Below are positions 43,851-54,463 of a stretch of DNA of 64,000 bases, in pieces. Position 1 is the first letter of the stretch, and the number at the start of each line of letters is the position of its first letter. This DNA is from Pseudonocardia thermophila (lineage in GTDB: Bacteria; Actinomycetota; Actinomycetes; Mycobacteriales; Pseudonocardiaceae), in NCBI RefSeq assembly GCF_900142365.1, contig NZ_FRAP01000016.1, forward strand, positions 99,959-163,958, in the 5' to 3' direction. The notes under the pieces were generated by a model, which saw only the letters and a list, made by a program, of their open reading frames with translations, had not been told where the DNA came from and made no database searches. Both the position numbers and the translations under genes were made by a program.

Positions 43851-45221
43851 CTACCGGGGCCGCGCGGCGACGGGCTCCGACTCCTTCTCCCCCGCCGGTG
43901 GCGGGGTGGCGGACACGACCCGGGAGAACTCGGCCTTCGGCTCGTTGATCTGGCCCAGCGACACGACCTCGCGACCCAGCACCAGAGCGCCGGTCCAGTC
44001 GAAGACGATCCGGATGCGGCGGTTCCAGGTGGGCATGCGGCTCACGTGGTAGGTGCGGTGCAGGAACCAGGCGATGATGCCGCGCATCTTGATGCCGTAG
44101 ATCATCGCCACGCCCTTGTAGAGGCCCAGGCTGGCGACGGAGCCGGCGTTGGCGTGCTTGTACGGCTTGAGCTCCTTGCCGCGCAGGTGCCGCACGATGT
44201 TGTCGGCGAGCACCTTCGCCTGCCGGACGGCGTGCTGCGCCGACGGCGCGGTGCGCGCGTCCGGGTCGTCCTTGGACAGGTCGGGCACCGACGCGCAGTC
44301 GCCGGCGGAGAACACGTCGGGCATGCCCGCGACCTGCAGGTCGGCCCCGCAGACGACGCGGCCGCGCTCATCGAGGGGCAGGTCGGTGTTGGCCAGCATC
44401 GGGTTGGGCTTGACGCCCGCGGTCCACACGATCGTGTCGGCGTCGAACTCGGTGCCGTCGTCGAGGACGACGTGGCCGCCGACCATCGACGTCACCCGCG
44501 TGTCGAGGTAGACCTCGATGCCCGCCTCGATCAGCCGCTCGACCGTGTAGCGGCCGAGGTCGTGGCTCACCTCGGGCATGATCCGCCCGGCGGCCTCGAC
44601 GAGCACCCAGCGCATGTCCTCGGGCGAGATGTTCTCGTAGTAGCGGGTCGCGTAGACCGCCATGTCCTGCAGCTCGGCGAGCGCCTCGACGCCCGCGTAC
44701 CCGCCGCCGACGACGAGGAACGTCAGCAGCCGCCGGCGCAGATCCGGGTCGATCGTGGTGGCCGCGGCGTCGAGCCGGGACAGCACGTGGTTGCGCAGGA
44801 AGATCGCCTCACCGACGGTCTTGAACGCGATGCCGTGCTCCGCGAGCCCCGGCACGGGCAGGGTGCGGGCGACCGAGCCCGGGGCGACGACCAGCACGTC
44901 GTAACCGACGGTGGTGACGTTCCCGGACGACAGCTCCACCGTGACCTCGCGGTTGGCGTGGCTGATCGCCGTGACGCGCCCGGTGAGGTGATGGCACTTG
45001 CGCAGGACCCGCCGCAGCGGCACGACCACGTGCCGCGGTTCGATCGAACCGGCCGCCGCCTCGGGGAGGAACGGCTGGTAGGTCATGTGCGGCTGCGGAT
45101 CGATGACGGTGATCTCGGCTTCGCCGCGACGGAGCTTGTTCTGGAGGCGCAGCGCCGTGTACATACCGACGTAGCCGCCGCCTACCACGACGATCCGCGC
45201 ATTGCGAGCCATACGCGCCAT
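43851..45221 (-). CDS. ndh: Type II NADH dehydrogenase (NDH-2 family)
   Basis: This 456-residue membrane-associated flavoprotein transfers electrons from NADH to menaquinone without pumping protons. It has FAD and NAD Rossmann motifs (RIVVVGGGYVGMYTALRLQ and FLVVGGGYAGVEALAELQ) and the quinone-site region around TAPSAQHAVRQAKVLADNI. The C-terminus has an amphipathic stretch (MRGIIAWFLHRTYHVSRMP) for membrane attachment. Of two in-frame ATGs, 45221 and 45212, the first is used. It stands alone next to the tRNA targeted by the AICE. Confidence 0.9.
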   Translation of the reverse strand: MARMARNARIVVVGGGYVGMYTALRLQNKLRRGEAEITVIDPQPHMTYQPFLPEAAAGSIEPRHVVVPLRRVLRKCHHLTGRVTAISHANREVTVELSSGNVTTVGYDVLVVAPGSVARTLPVPGLAEHGIAFKTVGEAIFLRNHVLSRLDAAATTIDPDLRRRLLTFLVVGGGYAGVEALAELQDMAVYATRYYENISPEDMRWVLVEAAGRIMPEVSHDLGRYTVERLIEAGIEVYLDTRVTSMVGGHVVLDDGTEFDADTIVWTAGVKPNPMLANTDLPLDERGRVVCGADLQVAGMPDVFSAGDCASVPDLSKDDPDARTAPSAQHAVRQAKVLADNIVRHLRGKELKPYKHANAGSVASLGLYKGVAMIYGIKMRGIIAWFLHRTYHVSRMPTWNRRIRIVFDWTGALVLGREVVSLGQINEPKAEFSRVVSATPPPAGEKESEPVAARPR

Positions 45222-45241
45222 GTTCCCACCGGCCTTGAGCG

Positions 45242-45958
45242 CTACACCTGCTGAAAAGGCGTGAGACCGGCTACGTCCGCCGCCCGGGTGAGCACCTCCT
45301 CCAGCATCGCCGGCGTCAGCTTCCCGGTGAACGTGTTCTGCTGGCTGACGTGGTAGCAGCCGAACAGGTGCAGCGCACCACGCTGACCAGGCAGTTCGAC
45401 GTGCACGCCGTGGCCGAACACCGGCCGCGGCCGGGGCAGCGCCCACCCGGCGTCGGCGAGCACCGGCAGCAGCGCCTGCCACCCGAACGCCCCCAGCACG
45501 ACGATCGCGCGGGGTGACATCAGTCGCAGCTCGGCCCGCAGCCACCGGCTGCACGTGTCCCGCTCCACAGTGGTCGGTTTGTTCGCGGGCGGCGCGCAGT
45601 GCACCGGCGCGGTGATCCGCACCCCGCGCAGCTGCAGCTCGTCGCCGGCGTGCACGGACGTCGGTTGGTTGGCCAGCCCGACGGCGTGCAGCGCCGCGTA
45701 CAGCACGTCGCCGGAGCGATCGCCGGTGAACATCCGCCCGGTGCGGTTCGCGCCGTGCGCGGCCGGCGCCAGTCCGACGATCACCAGCGGCGCGTCCGGC
45801 GGACCGAACCCGGGCACCGGCCGGCCCCAGTACGTCTGGTCGCGGAAGGCGGCGCGCTTCTCCCGCGCCACCTGCTCCCGCCACGCCACCAGCCGCGGGC
45901 ACGCGCGGCACTCGACGAGCTGCGCATCGAGCTCGGCGATGTCCGCGAACTCCGCCAT
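45242..45958 (-). CDS. Uracil-DNA glycosylase, family 5 (UdgB)
   Basis: This 238-residue Fe-S uracil-DNA glycosylase removes uracil, and in family 5 also hypoxanthine, from DNA. The iron-sulfur ligands are the Cys pair in [17 protein letters not shown] and further Cys at THE C-terminal side ([19 protein letters not shown]). [26 protein letters not shown] is the family 5 form of motif A, in which the usual catalytic Asp/Asn is replaced by Ala. [18 protein letters not shown] is motif B with its His. It is followed closely by the Ppx gene upstream on the same strand. Confidence 0.9.
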   Translation of the reverse strand: MAEFADIAELDAQLVECRACPRLVAWREQVAREKRAAFRDQTYWGRPVPGFGPPDAPLVIVGLAPAAHGANRTGRMFTGDRSGDVLYAALHAVGLANQPTSVHAGDELQLRGVRITAPVHCAPPANKPTTVERDTCSRWLRAELRLMSPRAIVVLGAFGWQALLPVLADAGWALPRPRPVFGHGVHVELPGQRGALHLFGCYHVSQQNTFTGKLTPAMLEEVLTRAADVAGLTPFQQV

Positions 45959-45962
45959 GGAG

Positions 45963-46919
45963 CTACTCGACGAGCGAGCGCGCGATCCCGTCGAGGATGT
46001 CGTGCTCGCTCACCACCAGCTCGGTGATGCCGGCGCGCGCGTGCAGCTCCGCCCCCAGCAGATCGACGATCAGCGCCCCGCCGCCGATGACGTCGATGCG
46101 GCCCGGGTCGATCGCGGTGTACTCGCGGCGCTGCTCGCGGGTGCGGCCCAGCAGGTCCTCGGCGACCTCGTGCAACCGCTCGACGGGGATCCGGGACAGG
46201 TGCACCGCCTCCGGGTCGTACTGCGCCAGGCGCTGCGCGACCGCGGACAGCGTGGTGATCGTCCCGGCCACCCCCACCCACGTACGCACGCCGTCGACCG
46301 GCACCGCGGCGAACGCCTCGGCGAGGATCCCGGCGGCCACCTCCCGGGCCTGTGCGACCTCCGCGGCCGTGGGCGGGTCCCCGTGCAGGCAGCGCTCGGT
46401 GATCCGCACGCTGCCGATGTCGACCGACCGCGCGGCCGTCACCGTCGCCTTGCCGTCGCTCACCGTCCCGACGACCAGCTCGGTCGAACCGCCGCCGGTG
46501 TCGACGACGACGAACGGGCCGGCGGCGGGATCGAGATCGCCGACTGCGCCGACGAAGGACAGCTCCGCCTCCTCGTCACCCGAGATCACCTCGGCGTCGG
46601 CACCGAGCGTGGCGCGGACCATGCCGAAGAACGCCTCCCGGTTCGAGACGTCCCGGGCGGCGCTGGTCGCCACCATCCGCACCTTGTCGACGCCGGTGCG
46701 GCGCAGGACCGCGGTGTAGTCGGCGAGGGCGGCGCGGGTGCGCTCGATGGCCTCCGGCGCGAACTTACCGGTCGCGTCGACGCCCTGGCCCAGCCGCACG
46801 ACGCGCTGCTCGCGGTGCACGTCGCGCAGCTCGGGGCGCCCGTCGGAGCCCTCAGCCACGTCGGCGACCAGCACCCGGATCGAGTTCGTCCCGCAGTCGA
46901 TCGCGGCAACCCGTGACAT
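45963..46919 (-). CDS. ppx: Ppx/GppA family exopolyphosphatase
   Basis: This 318-residue phosphatase of the ASKHA fold hydrolyses polyphosphate or pppGpp. The phosphate-1 motif is [17 protein letters not shown] at the N-terminus, the phosphate-2 motif [15 protein letters not shown] near 145, and the catalytic Glu region is [10 protein letters not shown]. It is of the short, single-module type found twice in mycobacteria (Ppx1/Ppx2), lacking the C-terminal HD domain. It belongs to the eno-ftsB-DUF501-ppx block and is probably cotranscribed with it. Confidence 0.9.
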   Translation of the reverse strand: MSRVAAIDCGTNSIRVLVADVAEGSDGRPELRDVHREQRVVRLGQGVDATGKFAPEAIERTRAALADYTAVLRRTGVDKVRMVATSAARDVSNREAFFGMVRATLGADAEVISGDEEAELSFVGAVGDLDPAAGPFVVVDTGGGSTELVVGTVSDGKATVTAARSVDIGSVRITERCLHGDPPTAAEVAQAREVAAGILAEAFAAVPVDGVRTWVGVAGTITTLSAVAQRLAQYDPEAVHLSRIPVERLHEVAEDLLGRTREQRREYTAIDPGRIDVIGGGALIVDLLGAELHARAGITELVVSEHDILDGIARSLVE

Positions 46920-46930
46920 GCGTGTCCTTC

Positions 46931-47425
46931 CTAGCGCCCGCTGGTGAGCTCGCTGCACGGGTGGGTGTGCCACCACTCGCCGACCTCGGCCAGCGCCTCG
47001 TCCCCGAACGGGTTCACACCCGGCCCGACGGCCAGCGAGTGCGCGGCGAGGGCGTGCAGGCACTTGACCCGTCCGGGCATGCCGCCCGCGGTGACGGTGG
47101 TACCGAGCGGCTCGATGGCGTCGCGCTCGGCCAGGTACGCCTCGTGCGCGCGCTGGTACGCCGCGGCCAGCTCGGGATCCGAACGCAGCCGCTCGGTCAT
47201 CTCCCGCATGCGGCCCTGCGCCTCCAGCGTGCCGAGCCGGGACGCCAGCCGCGGGCAGGTGAGGTAGTAGAGCGTCGGGAACGGCGTGCCGTCCTCGAGC
47301 CGAGGAGAGGTGCGCACGACCGTCGGCTGCCCGCACGGGCAGCGGTGGGCGACGTCGATCATCGCCCGCGGTCTGCGGCCCAGCTGGGCCTCAACGGCCG
47401 CGACGTCGGCTTCGTCGACGGTCAC
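46931..47425 (-). CDS. DUF501 family protein
   Basis: This 164-residue DUF501 protein is found next to eno, ftsB and ppx across actinobacteria. It has a cysteine cluster suited to zinc (RCPCGQPTVVRT and LTCPRLASRL) and a conserved C-terminus (GGMPGRVKCLHALAAHSLA, then NPFGDEAL). The function is unknown. Its GTG start overlaps the ftsB stop in GTGA, so the two are coupled. Constant association with FtsB suggests a link to cell division or envelope growth, but this is unproven. Confidence 0.88.
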   Translation of the reverse strand: MTVDEADVAAVEAQLGRRPRAMIDVAHRCPCGQPTVVRTSPRLEDGTPFPTLYYLTCPRLASRLGTLEAQGRMREMTERLRSDPELAAAYQRAHEAYLAERDAIEPLGTTVTAGGMPGRVKCLHALAAHSLAVGPGVNPFGDEALAEVGEWWHTHPCSELTSGR

Positions 47426-47934
47426 GGAGCACCTGCCGTGATCTCCCGCCACAGCACCGCGAACCAGGCGCTGCGGTCCTCGCCGTTGCCCGCGGGTTCC
47501 TCCGGCGGTGTCGGCAGCTGCACGACGTAGGGCACCTCCCCGGGCCGCACGTACCCGAGCCGGGTACGGGCTAGCGCCTCGATCTCGGCGGGATCGGCGA
47601 GCCGGTCCCGCTCCTCGGTGAGCCGCGCGACCTCGGCGGCGAGGTCCTGCTGGCGCTGGCTCACTGCGGCCAGCTCCTGCCGCAGCGTGACGTAGTTGCG
47701 CAGCGGCACTGCCACGGACAGCGCGAGCGCGCACACGACGATCGCGAGGATCGCGGCGCGCCGCGCGGACGAGATGCCGAGGAACCCGGTGGTCGCGGCG
47801 ACGACGCCACCGGGGCGGGTGCGGGTGAGCTGCGGCTCCCGGCCGGGCCGCCGGCGGGTGGCCGTGCCGACCGAGCCCGCCGGCGGCGGTTGCCGCCGGG
47901 GGGTCCGAGGCGCCCGCGCCCGCTCCTCGGCCAT
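47422..47934 (-). CDS. Septum formation initiator FtsB/DivIC family
   Basis: This 170-residue bitopic divisome protein has a disordered basic and proline-rich cytoplasmic N-terminus of about 55 residues. A single transmembrane helix follows (AAILAIVVCALALSVAVPLR), then a periplasmic coiled coil (ELAAVSQRQQDLAAEVARLTEERDRL with heptad spacing). The family motif is IEALARTRLGYVRPGEVPYV. It forms the FtsQ-FtsL-FtsB type complex at the septum. It lies immediately downstream of eno (3 bp), the standard actinobacterial order. Confidence 0.88.
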   Translation of the reverse strand: MAEERARAPRTPRRQPPPAGSVGTATRRRPGREPQLTRTRPGGVVAATTGFLGISSARRAAILAIVVCALALSVAVPLRNYVTLRQELAAVSQRQQDLAAEVARLTEERDRLADPAEIEALARTRLGYVRPGEVPYVVQLPTPPEEPAGNGEDRSAWFAVLWREITAGAP

Positions 47935-47937
47935 CGC

Positions 47938-49266
<1,329 letters not shown>

Positions 49267-49360
49267 CTAACGACCGGGTTCCGGCACGCCGGGGAGCAAC
49301 CCTCGCGGCGGAAGTCAACTCTCGCAGTTCATCGCCGCGCCACCTAACGTGAAAAGGACC

Positions 49361-49753
49361 ATGACGAGCCAGCCAGAGGGCCTCTTCGAATCGTTCCGCC
49401 GCGCCGAGGCGCTGGTGGCGAACAGCCGACCGCTCGATGCGCTGGCCGCGCTCGGCCCGGTGCTGGAGAGCCGCCCCGACGACGCGTCGGTGCAACTGCT
49501 CGCCGGGCGGGCCTACCTGAACTCGGCCCAGCTGAGCCGGGCCCAGCAGGCGTTCGAGCGCGTGCTCGAGCTCGACCCCTCCGACCACTACGCCCGCTTC
49601 GGTCTCGGCAAGGCGCTGCACCGCCAGGGCCGCCTCCCGGAGGCGCACGCGCAGTTGAAGCTGGCGGCGGCGATGGCGCCGCGCCCGGAGTACCAGGAGG
49701 CGCTGGGCGAGGTCCGCGCGCGCCTCGCGCTGCGCGCAGAGGAACCGGACTAA
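49361..49753 (+). CDS. Tetratricopeptide-repeat protein
   Basis: This 130-residue protein consists almost only of TPR helices: ALVANSRPLDALAALGPVLES, then ASVQLLAGRAYLNSAQLSRA and HYARFGLGKALHRQGRLPEA. The last two match the TPR consensus well. It has no signal peptide. It is divergent from eno, a position where such small TPR proteins occur in related genomes. AAAGGA precedes the ATG at 49361; a GTG twelve bases earlier is possible. The binding partner is unknown. Confidence 0.8.
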   Translation: MTSQPEGLFESFRRAEALVANSRPLDALAALGPVLESRPDDASVQLLAGRAYLNSAQLSRAQQAFERVLELDPSDHYARFGLGKALHRQGRLPEAHAQLKLAAAMAPRPEYQEALGEVRARLALRAEEPD

Positions 49754-49814
49754 CCCGGACCAACTGGACAAAACCGCTGGTCAACGCGGTGGCCCCCCTT
49801 TCGTGCGGGCCGAA

Positions 49815-49833
49815 GCAGAGTTAGCCTTACCCC
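49815..49833. promoter_or_regulatory. Candidate IdeR/DtxR iron box upstream of efeU
   Basis: Read on the minus strand, this stretch contains GGTAAGGCTAAC, which matches the core of the IdeR/DtxR consensus GGTTAGGCTAAC at 11 of 12 positions. The outer flanks fit poorly. It lies about 50 bp before efeU, and efe iron-uptake genes are often iron-repressed. Confidence 0.45.
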
Positions 49834-49882
49834 GCTTTTGCTGAGGCTGTCCTAACGATGGCTATGACCTGCGGGGAGCGCT

Positions 49883-50707
49883 GTGCTGGCCAATCTGCTG
49901 ATCGGGCTCCGCGAGGGACTCGAAGCCGCCCTGGTGGTGAGCATCCTGGTGGCGTTCCTGGTGCGCACCGACCGGCGCGACGCCCTGCCGAAGGTGTGGC
50001 TCGGCGTGGGGATCGCCGTGGCAGTCAGCGTGGGTGTCACCGTTGTGCTGGGTCTCGCGCAGCAACAGCTGACGTTCACCGCGCAGGAGGCCCTCGGCGG
50101 CAGCTTGTCGATCATCGCCGTGGGCTTCGTCACGTGGATGATCTTCTGGATGCGCCGCGTCGGCCGGACGATCTCCGCTGAGCTGGAGAACCGGCTCGAG
50201 ACCGCCGTCGCGATGGGCTCCACCGCCGTCGTGGTGATGGCCGCGCTCGCGGTCGGCCGCGAAGGCATGGAGACCGCGCTGTTCTTCTACACCGCCGCGC
50301 AGGCCGCCGGGCAGACGACGCAGCCGCTGATCGGGTTCCTTCTGGGGATCGCGATCGCCGTCGCGCTGGCCTACCTGATCTACCGCGGCGCACTGCGGAT
50401 CAACCTGGGCAGGTTCTTCACCGTCACCGGCGTGCTGCTGATCTTCGTCGCGGCCGGGATCCTCGGCTACGGCGTCCACGACCTGCAGGAGGCCGGCATC
50501 CTGCCCGGCCTGAACACGCTGGCCTTCGACGTGAGTGCGGTGATCCCGCCCGACTCCTGGTACGGCACCCTGCTCAAGGGGATCCTCAACTTCTCCCCGC
50601 AGACCACGGTCCTCGAAGCGATCGTGTGGGTCGCCTACGTCGCGATCGTGCTCCCCCTGTTCCTGCGCTCGACCCGCAGCGCGTCCCCCGTCACCTCGAC
50701 CTCCTGA
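49883..50707 (+). CDS. efeU: Ferrous/ferric iron permease EfeU (FTR1 family)
   Basis: This 274-residue membrane permease has seven transmembrane segments and the two iron-binding REXXE motifs of the FTR1 family: REGLE at residues 10-14 and REGME in AALAVGREGMETALFFY near 130. It takes up iron oxidised or delivered by EfeO and EfeB. The GTG at 49883 puts the first REGLE in its usual place in helix 1. It is the first gene of efeUOB, with a four-copy tandem repeat between it and efeO that includes its stop codon. Confidence 0.93.
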   Translation: MLANLLIGLREGLEAALVVSILVAFLVRTDRRDALPKVWLGVGIAVAVSVGVTVVLGLAQQQLTFTAQEALGGSLSIIAVGFVTWMIFWMRRVGRTISAELENRLETAVAMGSTAVVVMAALAVGREGMETALFFYTAAQAAGQTTQPLIGFLLGIAIAVALAYLIYRGALRINLGRFFTVTGVLLIFVAAGILGYGVHDLQEAGILPGLNTLAFDVSAVIPPDSWYGTLLKGILNFSPQTTVLEAIVWVAYVAIVLPLFLRSTRSASPVTSTS

Positions 50708-50762
50708 CATCCCCCGCCCTGACATCCCCCGCCCTGACATCCCCCGCCCTGACATCCCCCGA
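50703..50762 (+). repeat. 15-bp tandem repeat, four copies, between efeU and efeO
   Basis: Four copies of CCTGACATCCCCCGC run head to tail (the last base of the fourth differs). The first copy contains the efeU stop codon, and the last ends just before the efeO ribosome-binding site GAGGAG. Copy number would change the spacing between the two genes. Confidence 0.95.
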
Positions 50763-50773
50763 GGAGTAGTCGC

Positions 50774-51910
50774 ATGTCCCGCAGGACCTCCGCCGTCACC
50801 GTCTGCGCCGGGATCGCCGCGGTCGCGCTCGCCGGGTGCACGAGCACCGCCGCACCGCAGGCCGGCACGGGCGAGGACGGCGCGATCACGGTGACCGCGT
50901 CCGACACCGCCTGCGAGGTCAGCCGCACCGAGGCGCCCGCCGGCACGATCACGTTCTCGGTCACCAACACCGGCAGCAAGGTCACCGAGTTCTACCTGTA
51001 CGCGACCGGCGACCGGATCATGGGCGAGGTCGAGAACATCGGCCCGGGCATCACCCGCCAGCTCATCGTCGAGGTGCCCGACGGCGGCGACTACACCACC
51101 GCGTGCAAGCCCGGCATGGTCGGCAACGGCATCCGCGGAGCGTTCACGGTCACCGGCACCGCGCAGCGCTCCACCGACGCGGACGCGAAGCTCGCCGAGG
51201 CCGTCGCGGGCTACCAGCGCTACGTGACCTCGCAGGTCGAGACGCTCGTGGTGAAGACGCAGGAGTTCGTCGACGCGGTCAAGGCCGGCGACGTCGAGCA
51301 GGCCAAGGCGCTCTACCCGATCTCGCGCACCTACTGGGAGCGCGTCGAGCCGGTGGCGGAGTCGTTCGGCGACCTCGACCCGAAGGTCGACGGCCGCGAC
51401 GACGGTGAACCCGGCGTGCCGTTCACCGGCTACCACCGCCTCGAGAAGGACCTGTGGGTGGACGGCTTGCAGCCCGACAGCAACGAGATGGCCGACAACC
51501 TGCTCGCCGACATCAAGGAGCTGCAGGCCCGCGTCGCCACGATCGAGCTGACCCCGGTGCAGCTGGCCAACGGCGCGAAGGAACTGCTCGACGAGGTCGC
51601 CACCGGCAAGATCACCGGCGAGGAGGACCGCTACTCGCACACCGATCTGTACGACTTCAAGGCGAACGTGGAGGGCTCGCAGGCCGCGGTCGCCGCGCTG
51701 CGCCCGGTGCTCGACGAGAAGGACCCGAGCCTCGGCCCGGTGCTCGACCAGCGGTTCGCCGCGGTGATGACCCTGTTGGAGGGCTACCGCGTCGGTGACG
51801 GGTTCAAGCTCTACACCGAGCTCACGGAGGACGACACGAAGAAGATGGCCGAGGCGATCGACGCCCTGGCGGAGCCGATCTCGCAGGTGGCGGGGGTCGT
51901 GACGGCATGA
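50774..51910 (+). CDS. efeO: Iron uptake lipoprotein EfeO
   Basis: This 378-residue EfeO has a lipoprotein signal with lipobox LAGC (VCAGIAAVALAGCTS). A cupredoxin-like domain follows (about 40-125, ITVTASDTACEVSRTEAPAG, then TACKPGMVG), and then an M75 imelysin-type domain whose HxxE motif appears as YHRLEKDLW. It binds iron outside the membrane and feeds EfeU. The cupredoxin domain and the lipid anchor together are typical of the actinobacterial EfeUOB system. It starts at ATG 50774 with GAGGAG upstream. Confidence 0.93.
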   Translation: MSRRTSAVTVCAGIAAVALAGCTSTAAPQAGTGEDGAITVTASDTACEVSRTEAPAGTITFSVTNTGSKVTEFYLYATGDRIMGEVENIGPGITRQLIVEVPDGGDYTTACKPGMVGNGIRGAFTVTGTAQRSTDADAKLAEAVAGYQRYVTSQVETLVVKTQEFVDAVKAGDVEQAKALYPISRTYWERVEPVAESFGDLDPKVDGRDDGEPGVPFTGYHRLEKDLWVDGLQPDSNEMADNLLADIKELQARVATIELTPVQLANGAKELLDEVATGKITGEEDRYSHTDLYDFKANVEGSQAAVAALRPVLDEKDPSLGPVLDQRFAAVMTLLEGYRVGDGFKLYTELTEDDTKKMAEAIDALAEPISQVAGVVTA

Positions 51911-53160
51911 GCGGACTGTCGCGGCGGCGACTGCTGGGCGCGGCGGGCATGGGCGTCACCCTCGCCGGGGCCGGCGTCGCCGCCGCGGCGTACTCGGCGA
52001 CTACGGCGACCGCGCCGGCCTCGTCGCCGGCGGACGTCGTCCCGTTCCGCGGCACCCACCAGGCCGGGATCGTCACGCCGGCGCAGGACCGGCTGCACTT
52101 CGTCGCGCTCGACGTCGTCGACGGGGACCGGGCCGCGCTGCAGCGGCTGTTCCAGAAGTGGACCACGGCCGCGGAACGCATGACCGTCGGCGCGGAGGTC
52201 ACCCCGGGAGGCGCGCTCAACCGCAACCCCGACGCCCCGCCCGACGACAACGGCGAGGCGCTCGGGCTGCCCGCCTCCCAGCTCACGCTCACGTTCGGGG
52301 TGGGTCCGGGGCTGTTCGAGAAGGACGGTGTCGACCGGTTCGGGCTCGCCGCGAAGCGCCCGGCGGCGCTGCGCGACCTGCCCTCGTTCACCGGTGACGA
52401 CCTCGACCCGGCGCTGTCCGGCGGCGATGTCTGCATCCAGGCGTGCGCCAACGACCCGCAGGTGGCGGTGCACGCGATCCGCCACCTCGTGCGGATGGGC
52501 ATGGGCGTCACCGCGGTGCGCTGGTCGCAGCTGGGCTTCGGGCGCACGTCGTCGACATCGACGGCGCAGAGCACGCCGCGCAACCTGTTCGGGTTCAAGG
52601 ACGGCACCAACAACATCAAGGCCGAGGAACCGGACGAGCTCGCCCGGCACGTGTGGGTGTCCGGGGGCGACCAGCCGTGGATGGAGGGCGGCACCTACCT
52701 CGTCGCCCGGCGGATCCGCATGCACATCGAGGTGTGGGACCGCACCTCACTGCGAGAGCAGGAGGCCGTGATCGGGCGCGACAAGGGCGAGGGCGCGCCG
52801 CTGTCGGGCGGCACGGAGTTCGATCCCGCCGACTACTCCGCGGTCGGCGAGGACGGCAAGCCGCTCATCCCGCTGGACTCGCACATCCGGCTCGCGTCCG
52901 CGGAGTCGCTCGGCGGGGTGAAGATCCTGCGCCGCGGCTACAACTTCGTCGACGGCACGGACGGGCACGGCCACCTGAACGCCGGGCTGTTCTTCATCGC
53001 GTTCATGCGCGACCCGTTCGCCCAGTTCGTGCCGATGCAGAGCGCACTGGCCAACAACGACGCGCTGATGGACTACATCGAGCACACCGGCTCGGCCGTG
53101 TTCGCGGTGCCGCCGGGAGTCGGCGAGGACGGCTACTGGGGCGAGGGCCTGTTCGCGTAG
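51907..53160 (+). CDS. efeB: Dye-decolorising haem peroxidase EfeB
   Basis: This 417-residue DyP-type peroxidase is exported by the Tat pathway: the N-terminus is LSRRRLLGAAGMGVTLAGAG with a twin arginine. The DyP signature GFKDGTNNI (distal Asp) is near residue 235, and the proximal haem His lies in the following domain (WDRTSLREQEAVIGR region onwards). It oxidises Fe(II) or extracts iron from haem for EfeO/EfeU. Its ATG overlaps the efeO stop in ATGA. The 3' end overlaps the convergent lytic transglycosylase gene by 28 bp. Confidence 0.93.
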   Translation: MSGLSRRRLLGAAGMGVTLAGAGVAAAAYSATTATAPASSPADVVPFRGTHQAGIVTPAQDRLHFVALDVVDGDRAALQRLFQKWTTAAERMTVGAEVTPGGALNRNPDAPPDDNGEALGLPASQLTLTFGVGPGLFEKDGVDRFGLAAKRPAALRDLPSFTGDDLDPALSGGDVCIQACANDPQVAVHAIRHLVRMGMGVTAVRWSQLGFGRTSSTSTAQSTPRNLFGFKDGTNNIKAEEPDELARHVWVSGGDQPWMEGGTYLVARRIRMHIEVWDRTSLREQEAVIGRDKGEGAPLSGGTEFDPADYSAVGEDGKPLIPLDSHIRLASAESLGGVKILRRGYNFVDGTDGHGHLNAGLFFIAFMRDPFAQFVPMQSALANNDALMDYIEHTGSAVFAVPPGVGEDGYWGEGLFA

Positions 53161-53849
53161 CGGTGGGCCGCGGCCCACACCAGGCGCGCGTACTCGCCGG
53201 ACGCGTTGTAGCTCAACACCCCGTCCCACCAACCCGGGCCGGTCGAGACGTCCCGCCGCTGCGCGCACAGGTACCGGGCGGCGGCCCGGGCGGCGGCGTC
53301 GATCTGCTGCGGATCGCCCTCTCCGTAGCGGGCCCAGGTGGCCGGCAGGAACTGCATCGGGCCCACGGCGCGATCGAGCGTGGGATCGCCGTCGAGGCGG
53401 CCCCCGTCGGTGTCCGGGACGCGGCGGGTGCCATTGGTGCCGTCCAGCGGGATCCCGACGATCCCCGGGCGGGCCACGCCGTCGGCGTCGATCTCGGAGC
53501 CGCCGAAGCGGCCGTGGTTCGACTCGACGCGGCCGATCCCGGCGAGCGTGACCCACGACAGACGGCAGCGCGGGGTGGCCGCCCGCTGGGTGATCTCGGC
53601 GGCGGCGTAGGCGCGCAGCACGCGGGCCGGGATTCCGGTGCCCGGCGCCTGCGCCGCCGCCCAGGCGTCCAGGTCCAGGCCCGCGGGCAGCGGCTCGGGC
53701 TGCGGCAGGGGCGTGCCGTGGGCGACGTCCGCGGGCACGAGCCGGTCGCTGCGCGGTGCCGGACGCTGCGCGGACAGCACCGCGACCAGGACCAGCACGG
53801 CCACCAGGACCAGCGCCAGCACACCGGACACGATCGCGACGGGTCGCAC
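53133..53849 (-). CDS. Lytic murein transglycosylase (SLT-like)
   Basis: This 238-residue protein has an N-terminal membrane segment (VSGVLALVLVAVLVLVAVLSA) and an SLT-type catalytic domain. The catalytic Glu is in IGRVESNHGRFGG, followed by GPMQFLPATWARYG, ARYLCAQRRD and LSYNASGEYARLVW. It cleaves peptidoglycan glycan strands outside the membrane. The GTG at 53849 is preferred because earlier in-frame starts would run into the divergent tdk start; GTG 53888 and TTG 53897 are alternatives. It resembles the mycobacterial Rv1230c/Rv1022-type proteins. Confidence 0.87.
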   Translation of the reverse strand: MRPVAIVSGVLALVLVAVLVLVAVLSAQRPAPRSDRLVPADVAHGTPLPQPEPLPAGLDLDAWAAAQAPGTGIPARVLRAYAAAEITQRAATPRCRLSWVTLAGIGRVESNHGRFGGSEIDADGVARPGIVGIPLDGTNGTRRVPDTDGGRLDGDPTLDRAVGPMQFLPATWARYGEGDPQQIDAAARAAARYLCAQRRDVSTGPGWWDGVLSYNASGEYARLVWAAAHRYANRPSPQ

Positions 53850-53889
53850 GCGGGCCAGGCTAGGAACGCGTGGCTGAGAGACTCTCACC

Positions 53890-54462
53890 GTGGCCAAGCT
53901 GTACTTCCGCTACGGCGCGATGAACTCCGGGAAGTCGACGGCGCTGATCCAGGTGGCGCACAACTACGAGGAGCGGGGCCAGCGCGTCTTCGTGGTGAAG
54001 CCGGCCGTCGACACCAAGAGCCCGACGGTGCTCTCCCGGATCAACGTCGAGCGCGAGGTCGACCTCGTCGTCGATGAGCACACCGCGCTGCGCGACGCCG
54101 TGCTGGCCACTCCCGGTCCGCGGATCGACTGCGTGCTCGTCGACGAGGCGCAGTTCCTCACCCCGGCGCAGGTCGAGGACCTGTTCCGACTCGCCGTGCA
54201 GCACCACGTGCCGGTGATCGCGTACGGGCTGCGCAGCGACTTCCGCACCCGCGGCTTCCCCGGCTCGATCCGGCTCATGGAGCTCGCGCACTCGATCGAG
54301 GAGCTGAAGACGATCTGCCGCTGCGGCCGCAAGGCCACGCTCAACGCACGCACCGTCGACGGCGAGTTCACCCGCAGCGGTGACCAGGTGGCGATCGACG
54401 GGGACGTGGGCTACGAGTCCATGTGCGGCACCTGCTACCTGCAGAAGGTGGGCGACCTGTAG
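53890..54462 (+). CDS. tdk: Thymidine kinase
   Basis: This 190-residue type II thymidine kinase has the P-loop RYGAMNSGKSTALIQVA near residues 8-20, the lasso/catalytic segment CVLVDEAQFLTPAQVEDL with the catalytic Glu, and a C-terminal zinc ribbon of two Cys pairs (ICRCGRKATLNAR and SMCGTCYLQ). It starts with GTG at 53890, where the alignment is complete. It salvages thymidine to dTMP. Many actinobacteria, including mycobacteria, lack tdk, so its presence is mildly informative. Confidence 0.95.
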   Translation: MAKLYFRYGAMNSGKSTALIQVAHNYEERGQRVFVVKPAVDTKSPTVLSRINVEREVDLVVDEHTALRDAVLATPGPRIDCVLVDEAQFLTPAQVEDLFRLAVQHHVPVIAYGLRSDFRTRGFPGSIRLMELAHSIEELKTICRCGRKATLNARTVDGEFTRSGDQVAIDGDVGYESMCGTCYLQKVGDL

Positions 54463-54463
54463 G

